DNA of 60,980 bases, from the NCBI GenBank assembly GCA_003021045.1, contig PXRN01000036.1, forward strand, positions 1 to 60,980, written 5' to 3'. This document shows, piece by piece, positions 7,964 through 19,238 of the stretch (its first letter is position 1; each line of letters begins with the position of its first letter). The notes beneath the pieces were generated by a model that was given only the letters and a program-made list of their open reading frames with translations, searched no databases and was not told where the DNA came from. Both the position numbers and the translations under genes were made by a program. Source of the DNA: Halobacteriales archaeon QS_4_69_34. Lineage in GTDB: Archaea > Halobacteriota > Halobacteria > Halobacteriales > Halococcaceae.

Positions 7964-8389
7964 ATGACAGTCCGGGTCGAGCGCACGTTCGAGCTGGCCG
8001 CGACTCCCGAGGAGGTCTGGGGGTTCATCGCCGACCCGGCCAAGCGCGCCCGGGCGATCAGCGTCGTCGAGGACTTCGAGGTGACCGACGACAGCCACGC
8101 GATCTGGCACATCTCGCTGCCGATCCCGTTCGTCAACCGCACGATCGCCGTCGAGACCGATGACACGGTGCGCGATCCCCCCGAACACGTCGAGTTCGTC
8201 GGGCGCTCGCGGGTAATGCGCGTCGTCGGCGAGCACCGCCTCGACGCCGTGTCCGAGGGAACCCGGCTTACCAACCGCTTCACCGTCGACGGCAAGCTCC
8301 CCGGCGTCGAGCGCTTCTTCGAGCGCAACCTCGATGGCGAGCTCGACAACCTCGAAGCCGCCATCCGCGCCGAGCTCGGCAACGGCTGA
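7964..8389 (+). CDS. SRPBCC (CoxG/START-like) family protein
   Basis: The 141-residue soluble protein begins VRVERTFELAATPEEVWGFI, the typical first strand and helix of the SRPBCC/Bet v 1-like fold. Strands around VEFVGRSRVMRVVGEHRLDA and a long C-terminal helix (FFERNLDGELDNLEAAIRAE) complete the helix-grip architecture. Such proteins bind hydrophobic ligands or assist membrane and electron-transfer complexes; the specific ligand is unknown. The gene has its own promoter box and stands alone. Confidence 0.8.
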   Translation: MTVRVERTFELAATPEEVWGFIADPAKRARAISVVEDFEVTDDSHAIWHISLPIPFVNRTIAVETDDTVRDPPEHVEFVGRSRVMRVVGEHRLDAVSEGTRLTNRFTVDGKLPGVERFFERNLDGELDNLEAAIRAELGNG

Positions 8390-8638
8390 GCGCTCGCTCC
8401 CCGACGATGCGAACCGGGATCGACGCCGACGGTCGATCGTGGATCGGGGACTTTATACGGTCGAGCGACCAACGGACGGTTGCCGGAGACCGACGCTTTT
8501 CTCGTCGCAACCGGCGATAAACCCGTCCGCGCCCGCCGACCGCCGACCCGCTCCCGGACCGGGGATCGTCCCCGGTTTTCCACCCCTCGACGAACCACGC
8601 TTGATGCCCGTGAGTGCTCACTCCGCGCGTCGTAACGC

Positions 8639-10165
<1,527 letters not shown>

Positions 10166-10345
10166 GCTCTCGGCAAAAGTTGCGCGCGCGGGTACAAAAG
10201 CTTCGCGTCCGCCGGCGTGGGCGGTGGCGGTCCGCGGCGGACCGAGGGCTGGAACACGACGGGCAGACTGCGTAGATCGAGACGCGGTGGCGACGCAAGC
10301 GATGCGCCGCGAGTACCCGTAGCGAAACGGTCGGGGAGCGCGTTC

Positions 10346-12571
10346 TTACTGGAAGCCGACCGGGCCGTCGCGCCGGCTCCGGGCGGGGTCGCCGGCCCCG
10401 GCCTGGAACTGCTCTTCCATCTGGTCGTAGTAGTCCAGGATGTCGTCGGTGATCGTCGGCCGGACGGACTCGAGCGCCGCACGGAAGTGGCGCATCTCGA
10501 CGATGTCGGCCTCGGGGTCGTCCCGGAGCGCCTGGATGGCGGCCTCGCGCGCGATCGATTCGAGGTCCGAGCCGACGTAGCCGTCGGTGATCTCGGCCAT
10601 CTCCCGGAGGCTCACGTCGGCGGCCAGCGGCGTGGTCTCGGTGTGGATACCCAGAATCGCCTCCCGGCCCTCGACGTCGGGCTGGCCGACCATCACGAGC
10701 CGGTCGAATCTTCCCGAACGGATCAAGGCGGGATCGATCATGTCCGGGCGGTTCGTGGCCCCGATCACCATCACCTCTTTCATGTCCTCGAGCCCGTCGA
10801 GCTCGGTCAGGAGCTGGTTGACCACGCGCTCGGAGACGTTCGAGCCGACGTCGCCGCCCCGCGAGGGCGCGAGGCTGTCGAGCTCGTCGAAGAAGATCAC
10901 GGTCGGCGAGACCTGTCTGGCCTTCCGGAAGGTCTGTCTGATCGCCTTCTCCGACTCGCCGACCCACTTCGAGAGCAGCTGTGGGCCCCGCACGGAGATG
11001 AAGTTGGCGTTGGTTTCGTTGGCGACGGCCTTCGCCATCAGCGTCTTGCCCGTGCCGGGCGGCCCGTAGAGGAGCACTCCCGAGGGCGGGTCGATGCCGA
11101 GCCGATCGAAGCGTTCGGGACTCGAAAGCGGCCACTCGACGGATTCTTTGATGTCGGCCTTGGCCTCGTCGAGTCCGCCGACGTCGCCCCACGAGATCTT
11201 CGGAAGCTCGACGAGCACCTCCCGCATCGCGCTCGGCTCGACCTCGTTGAGCGCGCCGTCGAAGTCCTCCCGTTTGATGATCATCCGGTCGATCAGCGAG
11301 GGCGGAACCTCCTCCTCGTCGAGGTCGATCTCCGGGAGATACCGCCGTAGCGCCTTCATCGCCGATTCCTTGGTGAGGCTCTCGATGTCCGCGCCGACGA
11401 AGCCGTGGGTCTCGTCGGCCAGCCGCCCGAGGGCCACGTCGTCCGAGAGGGGCATCCCCCGGGTGTGGATCTGGAGGATCTCCTCGCGGCCGCGCTCGTC
11501 AGGGACGCCGATTTCGATCTCGCGGTCGAATCGGCCCGGCCGGCGGAGGGCGGGATCGACCGAGTCCACCCGGTTGGTGGCGGCGATGACGATCACCTGG
11601 CCCCGGCTCTCGAGTCCGTCCATCATCGTCAAAAGCTGGGCGACGACGCGGCGCTCGACCTCGCCGGTGACGTCCTCGCGCTTGGGCGCGATCGAGTCGA
11701 GTTCGTCGATGAAGATGATCGCCGGGGACTCCTCGTCGGCGTCCTCGAAGATCTCCCGCAGCTGCTGTTCTGACTCGCCGTAATACTTCGAGATGATCTC
11801 GGGGCCGGCGATCGAGAAGAAGCTCGCGGAGGTCTCGTTGGCGACGGCCTTCGCCAGCAGCGTCTTGCCCGTGCCGGGCGGACCGTGCAACAGCACGCCC
11901 TGCGGGGGCTCGATCCCCAGCTTCTTGAATATCTGTGGGTGTTTCATCGGGAGCTCGACCATCTCCCGCACCCGCTGGATCTCGTTGCCGAGCCCGCCGA
12001 TGTCCTCGTAGGTGATCCCGCCGCCCGTCTTCTCGAACCCGGAGATGGGCTCTTCCCGGAGTTCGACGTCGGTGTCCTCGGTCACGAGGACCACCTCCTC
12101 GGGATCGGTGTCGACGGCGATCAGCGGGATCGCCTGCCCGGGTGAACGCATGAAGGGATGGTTCGTGCTGCTCATCACGGGCACGATGTCGCGTTCGACG
12201 ACCGGCCGCTTGAGGATCTGGCGTTTGACCATCCCCGCCGCATCGGAGCCGAACTGCACCGAGGCCTCCTCGGGCGGCGCGAGGGTGAGCGACTCGGCCT
12301 TGGTGGCATCGGCCTTGCGGATCTCGACGCGCTCGCCGATCCCGACGTCCGCGTTCTGGCGGGTGAACCCGTCGATACGAACGGTGTCCGTATTCCAGTC
12401 CTGTCGGTCCGCACGCCAGACCTTCGCGGCGGTGGTGTCGCCGCCCTCGATCTCGATGATGTCGCCGGGCGAGAGCTTCAGGTGCAACAGCGTGTCGGGA
12501 TCGAGGCGGGCGATGCCGCGGCCCGAGTCGTTCGGGTAGGCCTTCGTCACCTCGAGTTGGACTTCGTTCAT
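10346..12571 (-). CDS. Cdc48/VAT-type AAA+ ATPase
   Basis: The 741-residue protein has an N-terminal double-psi-barrel domain ([20 protein letters not shown], about residues 1-185) and two AAA modules. D1 has Walker A GPPGTGKT at about 230-237 and Walker B IIFIDELD near 286-293. D2 has Walker A GPPGTGKT at about 503-510 and Walker B VIFFDELD. Arginine-finger segments [10 protein letters not shown] and [10 protein letters not shown] follow each. Archaeal Cdc48 unfolds proteins for the proteasome and other remodelling. The ATG complementary to 12569-12571 gives the canonical N-domain; the frame is open further upstream but that is antisense of larC. Transcription diverges from larC. Confidence 0.95.
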   Translation of the reverse strand: MNEVQLEVTKAYPNDSGRGIARLDPDTLLHLKLSPGDIIEIEGGDTTAAKVWRADRQDWNTDTVRIDGFTRQNADVGIGERVEIRKADATKAESLTLAPPEEASVQFGSDAAGMVKRQILKRPVVERDIVPVMSSTNHPFMRSPGQAIPLIAVDTDPEEVVLVTEDTDVELREEPISGFEKTGGGITYEDIGGLGNEIQRVREMVELPMKHPQIFKKLGIEPPQGVLLHGPPGTGKTLLAKAVANETSASFFSIAGPEIISKYYGESEQQLREIFEDADEESPAIIFIDELDSIAPKREDVTGEVERRVVAQLLTMMDGLESRGQVIVIAATNRVDSVDPALRRPGRFDREIEIGVPDERGREEILQIHTRGMPLSDDVALGRLADETHGFVGADIESLTKESAMKALRRYLPEIDLDEEEVPPSLIDRMIIKREDFDGALNEVEPSAMREVLVELPKISWGDVGGLDEAKADIKESVEWPLSSPERFDRLGIDPPSGVLLYGPPGTGKTLMAKAVANETNANFISVRGPQLLSKWVGESEKAIRQTFRKARQVSPTVIFFDELDSLAPSRGGDVGSNVSERVVNQLLTELDGLEDMKEVMVIGATNRPDMIDPALIRSGRFDRLVMVGQPDVEGREAILGIHTETTPLAADVSLREMAEITDGYVGSDLESIAREAAIQALRDDPEADIVEMRHFRAALESVRPTITDDILDYYDQMEEQFQAGAGDPARSRRDGPVGFQ

Positions 12572-12716
12572 GGACGGTGACTCACGGGGGACGATTCTCA
12601 CTCCGGGAGGGGCGGAGATATGCCTTTTGTTCCCCGCCTCGCGCGGCCATCCCTGATCGCTCCCTGGGCCCGCGCTCGGTGCGCTCGGCGCTCGCCGCGC
12701 TCCCAAACCCGGACGC

Positions 12717-12720
12717 TTTT
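12717..12720 (+). promoter_or_regulatory. T-rich promoter box of larC
   Basis: GGACGCTTTTCGCG lies 27 nt before the ATG at 12746. Confidence 0.45.
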
Positions 12721-12745
12721 CGCGCGCGCTCGTCCACGGAGAGGT

Positions 12746-14158
12746 ATGCGAACGCTGGCGTTCGACGGACGGATGGGGGCGAGCGGCGACATGCTGCTCG
12801 GCGCGCTGCTCGCCGCCGGCGGGAACGCCGATTCGCTGGAGCCAGTCGAGGACGCACTCGGCGTCCGCTACGCGATCGACGCGACGGTGAAAAACGGCAT
12901 CGCGGCGACGACCGTCGACGTGCTCCTCGCGGACGGGGACGCCGGGAAGGCCGAAAACGACGCGGATGGGCCCGGCCGTGCCGTCGGCGGCGAGAAGCGC
13001 CACGACCGCCAGCGCGATCCCGACGAGCACGATCACGGGCACGCGAACGATCACGATCACGGGCACGGGCGCGACGAGCACGACCCCGACGGACACGGTC
13101 ACAGCCACGCGAACGATCACGGCCACAGTGACGATCGCGGCGACGGCCGCGAGCACGCCGAGGGGGCCGGCCCCTCGCGCAGCTACCCCGAGGTCGTCGA
13201 GGTCGTCGAGTCGATGGAGCTCCCGAGCGAAGTGGCGGCCGACGCCACGGGAATCTTCAAGCGGCTCGGCCGCGCGGAGGCGGCCATCCACGGCGTCGAC
13301 CTCGCCGACACCCACTTCCACGAGGTCGGCGCGGACGACGCCATCGCTGACGTCGTGGGGGCGTGTCTGCTCCTCGCGGACCTCGATCCCGAACGCGTGG
13401 TGACGACGCCGCTCGCGGCCGGCGGCGGCACGGTCGCGATGAGTCACGGGCGCTATCCGGTGCCGACGCCCGCGGTGGTCGAGATCGCCGAGCGCGCCGA
13501 CTGGTCGCTGCGGGGCGGCCCCGTCGAGGCCGAGCTCCTCACGCCCACCGGCGCGGCGATTCTCGCCCACCTCGCCGAGGGCCGTGAGACGCTCCCGACG
13601 CTGCGGGTGTCGGCGTCGGGCTACGGCGCGGGCAGCCGGGAGTTCCCCGAGCATCCGAACGTGCTCCGCGCACTGCTCGGCGAGTCACGGGGCGGGTTGG
13701 TGTCCGACGGGATCCGGGTGCTCGAAACGACGCTCGACGACGCCACGCCCGAGATGCTCGGTGGACTCCAGGAGACCCTCGCCGAGGCGGGCGCACACGA
13801 CGTCTCAGTGGTCCCGACGACCATGAAGAAGTCCCGACCGGGCCATCTCGTGCAAGTGGTCGTCAAACCCGCGGACGCCGGTCGCGTCGCCCGGCGACTG
13901 GCCGTCGAGACGGGCACGCTGGGCGTCCGGGAGACCGGCGCGCGCCACCGCTGGATCGCCGAGCGGGAGTTCGAGACGGTCGCGGTCGAGGTCGGTGAGC
14001 GCGAGTACGGAGTCGACGTAAAGATCGCGTCCGACGACGAGGGCGAGGTCTACGACGTCAGCGCGGAGTACGACGACGCCGCAGCCGTCGCCGCCGAAAC
14101 CGGCGTCCCCGTGCGAGAAATCGCACGGCGGGCGGAGAACAGGGCGTATCGGCGATAG
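12746..14158 (+). CDS. larC: LarC-type nickel insertion protein with His-rich insert
   Basis: The 470-residue protein starts [20 protein letters not shown], the LarC (DUF111) N-terminus. It continues with [48 protein letters not shown] and the C-terminal [19 protein letters not shown]. LarC loads nickel into the pyridinium pincer cofactor of lactate racemase-type enzymes. Residues 86-138 form an insertion dominated by His and Asp (runs such as [16 protein letters not shown]), presumably a metal reservoir. No larA, larB or larE lies nearby, so the client enzyme must be elsewhere. The ATG was chosen because the upstream frame is Arg-rich non-coding sequence. Confidence 0.88.
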   Translation: MRTLAFDGRMGASGDMLLGALLAAGGNADSLEPVEDALGVRYAIDATVKNGIAATTVDVLLADGDAGKAENDADGPGRAVGGEKRHDRQRDPDEHDHGHANDHDHGHGRDEHDPDGHGHSHANDHGHSDDRGDGREHAEGAGPSRSYPEVVEVVESMELPSEVAADATGIFKRLGRAEAAIHGVDLADTHFHEVGADDAIADVVGACLLLADLDPERVVTTPLAAGGGTVAMSHGRYPVPTPAVVEIAERADWSLRGGPVEAELLTPTGAAILAHLAEGRETLPTLRVSASGYGAGSREFPEHPNVLRALLGESRGGLVSDGIRVLETTLDDATPEMLGGLQETLAEAGAHDVSVVPTTMKKSRPGHLVQVVVKPADAGRVARRLAVETGTLGVRETGARHRWIAEREFETVAVEVGEREYGVDVKIASDDEGEVYDVSAEYDDAAAVAAETGVPVREIARRAENRAYRR

Positions 14159-14452
14159 GGGCGGACAGCCTCAGCGGATCGCATTCGTGGCCGCCGACGA
14201 GCACGCCCGGCCGAGTCGCGTTCGACGCCCGTCCGGTCGGCGATCTCAGGCCGTACGATACCGATCGTCGGCCACGGGAACGCGACGACGTGCTCGGCAT
14301 TGGTCGTTCCCGACAGCGCGCCGGCGGCCCCGAACTCCGACGCCCACCGACGTGCCTGCAGTAGCCGTCTCGGCGGAGTGCCGCGTTCGCCTCCCCGTCG
14401 CCCCGAATCCGAAACTGGACGGTTTTTGTCGCCGGCGTGTCTCGGTCGACCG
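14159..14452. other. Intergenic stretch, possibly holding a coding remnant
   Basis: No intact gene is seen. On the minus strand one frame briefly reads coding-like sequence (EFGAAGALSGTTNAEHVVAF and PWPTIGIVRPEIADRTG) and then becomes Arg-rich. This suggests another decayed gene, but I cannot name a family. The last 30 bases hold the promoter of the gene at 14453. Confidence 0.25.
14423..14427 (+). promoter_or_regulatory. T-rich promoter box of the split MgtE pair
   Basis: GGTTTTTGTCGCC is about 28 nt before the ATG at 14453. It is the only promoter candidate for both transporter genes. Confidence 0.5.
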
Positions 14453-15082
14453 ATGACCGTCCGCGAGGTCGCTGCGCGCGCCTACCGCGAGGCACTGCCG
14501 GCGCTCGGCGCGAGCCTCGTCGGCGGGCTGCTCGCGGGTGTGGTCCTCGGGGGGATGCGCGCGGAGCTCCGGGCCGTGCCCGGACTGATCGTGCTCGTGC
14601 CGGCACTCTTGGCCACCCGCGGCAACGTCTACGGCTCCTTCGGCGCACGGCTGGCCACCGCGCTCCACCAGGGGCTGATCGAGCCGCGCGCCCGCGCCGG
14701 CGACCCGCGGCTCCGCTCGGCGGTCGCGGCCGCGCTCGCCAACGGACTCCTCGTGAGCGTCCTCGCCGCCGTCGCTGCCTTCCTCGTGTCGACCCTTCTC
14801 GGACGGCCCGTGGTGGCGCTCGCCACGCTGGTCGCCATCGCAGCCATCGCCGGCGTGCTCACGGGTGCGGTGCTGGCGGCGGCCGTCGTGCTGGTGGTGT
14901 TCGCAGGCTACCGACGCGGCTACAACCCCGATACCATCGTCGGCCCGGCGGTGACGACGACGGGTGATGTCTTCGGCCTCCTCTTTTTGCTCTTTGCCGT
15001 TCGCGTGGTCCTCGCGCTCGGGAACGGGCTTATCGGTGACGCGGGCAGGCTCGCCGCGGGCGCAGTACTCGGAGGGATGTGA
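14453..15082 (+). CDS. MgtE/SLC41-type divalent cation transporter, first half
   Basis: The 209-residue integral membrane protein has about five hydrophobic helices. After VREVAARAYREALPALGASL comes the MgtE membrane-domain hallmark PGLIVLVPALLATRGNVYGS with FGARLATALHQG, and later YNPDTIVGPAVTTTGDVFGL, which lines the Mg pore in MgtE. The cytosolic N and CBS domains of bacterial MgtE are missing. The next gene, starting right at the stop, carries a second copy of the same domain, so the two probably form a heterodimeric Mg or other divalent cation channel. Confidence 0.85.
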   Translation: MTVREVAARAYREALPALGASLVGGLLAGVVLGGMRAELRAVPGLIVLVPALLATRGNVYGSFGARLATALHQGLIEPRARAGDPRLRSAVAAALANGLLVSVLAAVAAFLVSTLLGRPVVALATLVAIAAIAGVLTGAVLAAAVVLVVFAGYRRGYNPDTIVGPAVTTTGDVFGLLFLLFAVRVVLALGNGLIGDAGRLAAGAVLGGM

Positions 15083-15640
15083 ATGCAGACCGAGTGGACC
15101 GTCCGGGCGATCACGCGTGCCACGCTGCCCGTTCTGGTGGCGCTCGCACTCCTCGAGCTTGTCAGTGGGCTCGTGTTGGGCTCCGTCGAGGCGACCCTCC
15201 TCGAGCTACCGTCGCTGCTCGTCCTCGTCCCCGTGACGATCGGCGCCGCCGGCAACCTCGGGAGCGTGCTCGCCGCGCGGCTCTCGACGGCGTTTCACCT
15301 CGGAACGCTCTCGTTCGCCCCGGCCGACGACACGCTCGCGGGCAACGCCCTCGCCACGCTGGCACTCTCGCTCACCGTGTTCCCGGTCGTGGGCGCGGGC
15401 GCGTGGCTTCTCACCGAGCTCGTCGCCGGGGCGGCCCTGCCGTTCCGGACCGTACTGTTGGTCGCCACCGCCAGCGGTGCGGCTCTCGCCGTCCTCACCG
15501 TCGTCGTCGCCGTCGTCGCCACCTACGCCGCCTACCGCTTCGAGCTCGATCCCGACGACATCGTGATTCCGGTGGTGACGAACGTCTGTGACGTGCTCGG
15601 CGTGCTCGTGCTGTTCGCCGCCGTGCGGGTCTTCGTCTGA
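15083..15640 (+). CDS. MgtE/SLC41-type divalent cation transporter, second half
   Basis: The ATG directly follows the TGA of the first-half gene with no gap. The 185-residue product repeats the MgtE membrane-domain pattern: LELPSLLVLVPVTIGAAGNL then GSVLAARLSTAFHLG, with LDPDDIVIPVVTNVCDVLGV near the end, matching the DTI-P-TT-DV segment of the first half. About five transmembrane helices are present. Without its partner it would provide only half a pore of the eukaryotic SLC41 type, where two domains are fused. Translational coupling would keep the subunits equimolar. Confidence 0.85.
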   Translation: MQTEWTVRAITRATLPVLVALALLELVSGLVLGSVEATLLELPSLLVLVPVTIGAAGNLGSVLAARLSTAFHLGTLSFAPADDTLAGNALATLALSLTVFPVVGAGAWLLTELVAGAALPFRTVLLVATASGAALAVLTVVVAVVATYAAYRFELDPDDIVIPVVTNVCDVLGVLVLFAAVRVFV

Positions 15641-15716
15641 GTGCACGGTCGCTTCCGCGTCGCTGGCTCCACTCGCCCCGAGGAGGTACAAGCTCGTCAC
15701 CGTCACCGTTGAATCG

Positions 15717-16403
15717 CTACTCTCGTTCGCCGCCGGCTCCACCCTCGTCGCCGATGATGATGGCGTTCTCGACGAGGCTCCCGTGTGCGCGCCGGAACCG
15801 CTCGGAGAGCGCTTGGTGGGAGACGTCGAGCTCGGTGGCGAGTTCCTCCATCGACGTCGAGCGCGGCACCTCGTAGAAGCCGTGTTCGAACGCCGCCACG
15901 AGCGTGCTCTGCTGGTCGTCGGTGAGGCCGAAGCGGCCCTTGCGCCCGTCGTCGAGCTGGTAGACCCGCCGGAGGTCGATCGTGAGTCCGTGATCCTCAC
16001 AGAACGCGTTGGTCCGCGAGATCGCCTCGTGCTCGGGGAACAGCACCCGGAGGTGCCACGCGTCGTTTCGACCGCTCCCGCTCGCCGCGAGGACCGTCCC
16101 GTCCTCCTCGACGAGGACGTGAACGAGCGTCTCGACGTGGGCGACCCACTCCATCCGGTAGAGGCGCTCCTCGCCGAGGTCGGTGAGGAGGTCGACGCTC
16201 TCGACGGTCGAATCCCCCCGGAGGGTCTCCTCGACCGCCGCGGCCTCCGTGTCGTCGGCACGCACCCAGACGAACGGCATCGCGCGATCCGTGTGGGCGA
16301 CGACGCGTTCGACCTCGAACTCGGCGTCGTCGTGGGCGACGAGCGTCTCGCTGAGCGCGAACTCCTCGGCCGGCAGGTCGAACTCTGCGATGACGCCACC
16401 CAT
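15717..16403 (-). CDS. HTH_10 (bacterio-opsin activator type) transcription regulator
   Basis: The 228-residue protein has an N-terminal sensing region of about 150 residues (GGVIAEFDLPAEEFALSETL at the start). A C-terminal HTH_10 domain covers about residues 160-215, with LTDDQQSTLVAAFEHGFYEV and the recognition helices STSMEELATELDVSHQALSE, then RFRRAHGSLVENAI. This is the Bat-like family widespread in Halobacteria. The regulon is not evident: the neighbours are the divergently transcribed nuclease lipoprotein and the convergent cation transporter genes. Confidence 0.9.
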   Translation of the reverse strand: MGGVIAEFDLPAEEFALSETLVAHDDAEFEVERVVAHTDRAMPFVWVRADDTEAAAVEETLRGDSTVESVDLLTDLGEERLYRMEWVAHVETLVHVLVEEDGTVLAASGSGRNDAWHLRVLFPEHEAISRTNAFCEDHGLTIDLRRVYQLDDGRKGRFGLTDDQQSTLVAAFEHGFYEVPRSTSMEELATELDVSHQALSERFRRAHGSLVENAIIIGDEGGAGGERE

Positions 16404-16498
16404 CCGTTACTCGCTCGCCACCCCCCGCAGCCATAGGACTGTCGGTACGACACGACGCGACCGCCGGGTTGTTGTGCTCGCGTGCGCTACTGGGGCGA

Positions 16499-17173
16499 AT
16501 GCGTACGACACCTCCCGCGACTGCCGTCTTCGTCCTCCTCGCCCTGCTCGTCCTCACAGCAGGCTGTACGACCGCCCCCGGCGCGGGACCGTCTACCGCC
16601 CCGGAAACCGGGGCGGCGACCGCCGGCAGCGACGACGCCAGTACGACCGGCGAGGGGACGACCGGCGACGGCGTGGCGGACGCCGACGGCGGGACGGCCG
16701 AGGGGCGAACCGCCACGGTCGCTCGGGTGATCGACGGCAACACTGCGGCGGTCGCGTTCGCGGACGGCGAGCGCGAGACCGTCCGGCTGCTCGGGGTCGA
16801 TACCCCGGAGATCCGGGGCACGACCGACCCGACCGAGTTCGAGGGGGTCCCCGACATCGAAGCGGGCCGCGAGTGGCTGGACGAATGGGGTCGCCGAGCG
16901 AGCGCGTTCGCCCGCAAGGAGCTTGAGGGACGGCAGGTGACCGTCGCCGTCGACGAGGCGGCCGACCGGCGCGACAGGTACGGCCGGCTGCTCGCCTACC
17001 TCACCGTCGAAGGCGAGTCCGACTCGTTCAACCGACAGCTGCTCGACGAGGGCTACGCACGCCTCTACGAGAGCCGCTTCGCCCGGCGCGGGGCGTTCGC
17101 GCGGAGCGAGGCGCGCGCCCGGGCGGAGGGGATCGGCCTCTGGGGCTACCGTCGAGGGGACGTCCCCCAGTAG
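16499..17173 (+). CDS. Secreted thermonuclease-family (SNase) lipoprotein
   Basis: The 224-residue product starts with a signal peptide and lipobox (LLALLVLTAGC). A Gly/Thr/Ala-rich spacer leads to an SNase domain at about residues 70-224: VARVIDGNTAAVAF, VRLLGVDTPEIRG (the Arg and the Asp/Glu of VDTPE) and DRRDRYGRLLAYL (second catalytic Arg). The usual IDGDT calcium loop reads IDGNT here, so one Ca ligand Asp is Asn. The enzyme should cut nucleic acids outside the cell while tethered by its lipid; activity may be reduced or metal use altered. Confidence 0.85.
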   Translation: MRTTPPATAVFVLLALLVLTAGCTTAPGAGPSTAPETGAATAGSDDASTTGEGTTGDGVADADGGTAEGRTATVARVIDGNTAAVAFADGERETVRLLGVDTPEIRGTTDPTEFEGVPDIEAGREWLDEWGRRASAFARKELEGRQVTVAVDEAADRRDRYGRLLAYLTVEGESDSFNRQLLDEGYARLYESRFARRGAFARSEARARAEGIGLWGYRRGDVPQ

Positions 17174-17285
17174 ACGGGGCGGCCGCCGGCGGTGCGGGGC
17201 CACCGTGACCGGTCGGCCGGCCGTGCCCGTGATCGGACGGTCACGGAACCACGCGACGTGGACACGCCGGGACCCGGGGAGTCGC

Positions 17286-17734
17286 CTACGACAGTTCGCC
17301 GAACAGCGTCCGGACGTCCGCCACGTCGACGTCCCGCCCCCGTTGAACTCCTCCCGACGGCCGTCGCCGCCCGGACCGGTCGGCAGCGCCGACCCGACGA
17401 CGGGGAACGGGGCCGGCTCGTCGAGGGTATCGACCTCGTTCGGGCGATGGTCCCCTCGCGCCGGCTCCACGCCGGTACCGACGACCGCCCGGTCGACGGA
17501 TCCGCCGGCGGCGACGCGGCTGTCGCGTTCGCATAGCAGGCGGTGAACCCGCGCGGGTCGACGACCGCTGCCGACGGCTCGTCGAAGCGGTATCGGAGCG
17601 ACCCGTTGGCCACGTCGCGCCCGATCGAGACGATCCGGTGTTCCGTCTCGTCGGTGCCCGGGTCGGGCTCTCCCTCCCTGCCGCGGGAGGGCGGCATCGC
17701 CGACGAACGCGGCCGCGAGCGTCGCTCGTTTCAC
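17286..17734 (-). pseudogene. Frameshifted gene of a secreted or hypothetical protein
   Basis: Coding-like pieces follow one another on the minus strand in different frames: a Met start with KRATLAAAFVGDAALP (17734 downwards), RIVSIGRDVANGSLRYRFDE and PSAAVVDPRGFTACYANATA (about 17640-17520), NEVDTLDEPAPFPVVGSALP (about 17440-17380), and a plausible terminus GRDVDVADVRTLFGELS before the stop at 17286. Each piece has the acidic composition of real haloarchaeal protein, but at least two frame changes separate them. The family is not recognised. The ends are estimates. Confidence 0.5.
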
Positions 17735-18020
17735 GTTCCGAAGGGGGCCGAGACGCTACCGGGTCGGTGATCGTTCGGGCCGTGGCTCTGGCGGCGTTCG
17801 ACTACGGATCGAAGGGCGAGGCGCGGCGATCTCGCGGTGTTCCACGCCAGAAACCGCCGGCCTCGGTGAGAACACCGGATCGATCACCGAACTCCGGCGG
17901 GTACGGGTGCCGGGCGTGTCGGGGAATCGAAACGACGGATCGAACGGACCATTGAGGAAGACGACCACACGAGCCCGCCGGAAAACCGAAGGAGACGCCC
18001 GACCGGACCGCCCTCGTCCG
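17735..18020. other. Intergenic region between decayed gene and cohesin-like gene
   Basis: No credible coding frame, RNA gene or repeat is seen. The open frames are Arg/Pro/Ser-rich shadows. Confidence 0.3.
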
Positions 18021-19196
18021 TCAGCTCGTCTTCGCTTTCCCGTTTCCGCCGGCCGCGCGGTCACCGCCGTCGCTCGGCCGTTTGACTTTCCCGTCGCTTG
18101 CACTACCGTCGTCCCCACCGCCGTCCTGCGTTGCTTCCCCGTCGGCACCGTCAGCGCCGCCGGTATCCGTCCCGGCGGCGAGGAACCCGAGCGTTTCGCG
18201 CTCGGCGTCGGTGAGCCGTCCGTCCCGCAGCGCCTCGCTGAGGGCTGCCAGCTGCTGGTCGCTGAGTCCCCCTGCGATAGCATCACTCACCGCCCGTCGC
18301 TGCTCGGCGGTGAGGCCGTCGCCGGCGAGCGCGTCGGTGATCGTGGTGATCTGTGTGTCCGAGAGGTCGCTTGCAGCGAGCGCCTCGCTGATCCGGTCGA
18401 TCTGCGTGTCGGTGAGGCCGCTCTCGGAGAGCGAATCGGCGATGGAGCCCCGATCGAGGGGGCGGCCGTCGCCGTCTTCGCCCTCGCCAGCCGTTTCGTC
18501 GTCGCCCGGGTCACCGGTCGCATCGTCGGCCGCGCCACCGTCGCCATCGCCACCAGTAGCACTGCTCGCCGTCTCGTCCGGAGCCGGTGTCGCGGGTTCT
18601 GTCGGCGTCGCCGCCTCGGTTGGTGTCGCGTTCCCGGACGGCGTCGCCGTCTCGGTCGGTGTCGCGGTCGCTCGGGCGGAGACGGTGAGCGACGCCCCGT
18701 CCGTTCCCGTCACGTCGTAGACCTCGCCCGCCGAGTCACTGATCTCGGTCACGTCGAGCGACAGATCGCTCGATCCAGCCGCGTTCCCCGTGACGGTGAC
18801 CGTAGCGATCGTCACCCCGCCCGCGTCATCCGGCAGCGCGTCGCCGAAATAGATGGCGCTGAACGATGCCGAGGACCCGTCAGCGGCGATGCTGACGTTC
18901 TGGTTGGCCGCGTTCCCCGCTATCGTGACGTTCGTGATCGACCCGACCGCGGTGTCCTCGACCCCGACATTCGCATTGGTCGTGCCGATACCGCCGTCGG
19001 TGTTTTCGACCACGACCTCGTAGGTGGTCGTGGCCCCGGACGCTACCTGCCGCTCGTCCGGCGCGACCGAAACGGTCGTACTGCCGGCTGCGCTCGCCGT
19101 GAAGGCCACGGCCGCACCCGCCGACACGACGAGGAGTGTTGCGAGAGCGATGCCGGCGAGTTGCCGTCGAGACGTATCGAGCGTGCTTTCGATCAT
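18021..19196 (-). CDS. Secreted cohesin-like protein with helical repeats and Gly/Lys tail
   Basis: The 391-residue protein has a signal peptide (to about residue 37) and a beta-rich domain at about 38-174 (VSVAPDERQVASGATTTYEV, SFSAIYFGDALPDDAGGVTI, ATVTVTGNAAGSSDLSLDVT). This layout fits archaeal cohesin-type domains. A Thr/Pro/Gly/Asp linker covers about 175-245. Four or five imperfect 17-20-residue helical units (EALAASDLSDTQ, DALAGDGLTAEQ, EALRDGRLTDAE) lie at about 250-342. The tail DGKVKRPSDGG...GGNGKAKTS is unusually basic and resembles the end of the secreted protein at 48211. It lies just downstream of a dockerin gene on the same strand, 42 nt away, suggesting a binding pair. The cohesin call is by fold pattern and context. 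Confidence 0.65.
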   Translation of the reverse strand: MIESTLDTSRRQLAGIALATLLVVSAGAAVAFTASAAGSTTVSVAPDERQVASGATTTYEVVVENTDGGIGTTNANVGVEDTAVGSITNVTIAGNAANQNVSIAADGSSASFSAIYFGDALPDDAGGVTIATVTVTGNAAGSSDLSLDVTEISDSAGEVYDVTGTDGASLTVSARATATPTETATPSGNATPTEAATPTEPATPAPDETASSATGGDGDGGAADDATGDPGDDETAGEGEDGDGRPLDRGSIADSLSESGLTDTQIDRISEALAASDLSDTQITTITDALAGDGLTAEQRRAVSDAIAGGLSDQQLAALSEALRDGRLTDAERETLGFLAAGTDTGGADGADGEATQDGGGDDGSASDGKVKRPSDGGDRAAGGNGKAKTS

Positions 19197-19238
19197 GATC
19201 GGGGTGTGTGGAGTGAATCGTGTTCGGTTCGGCGGTGA

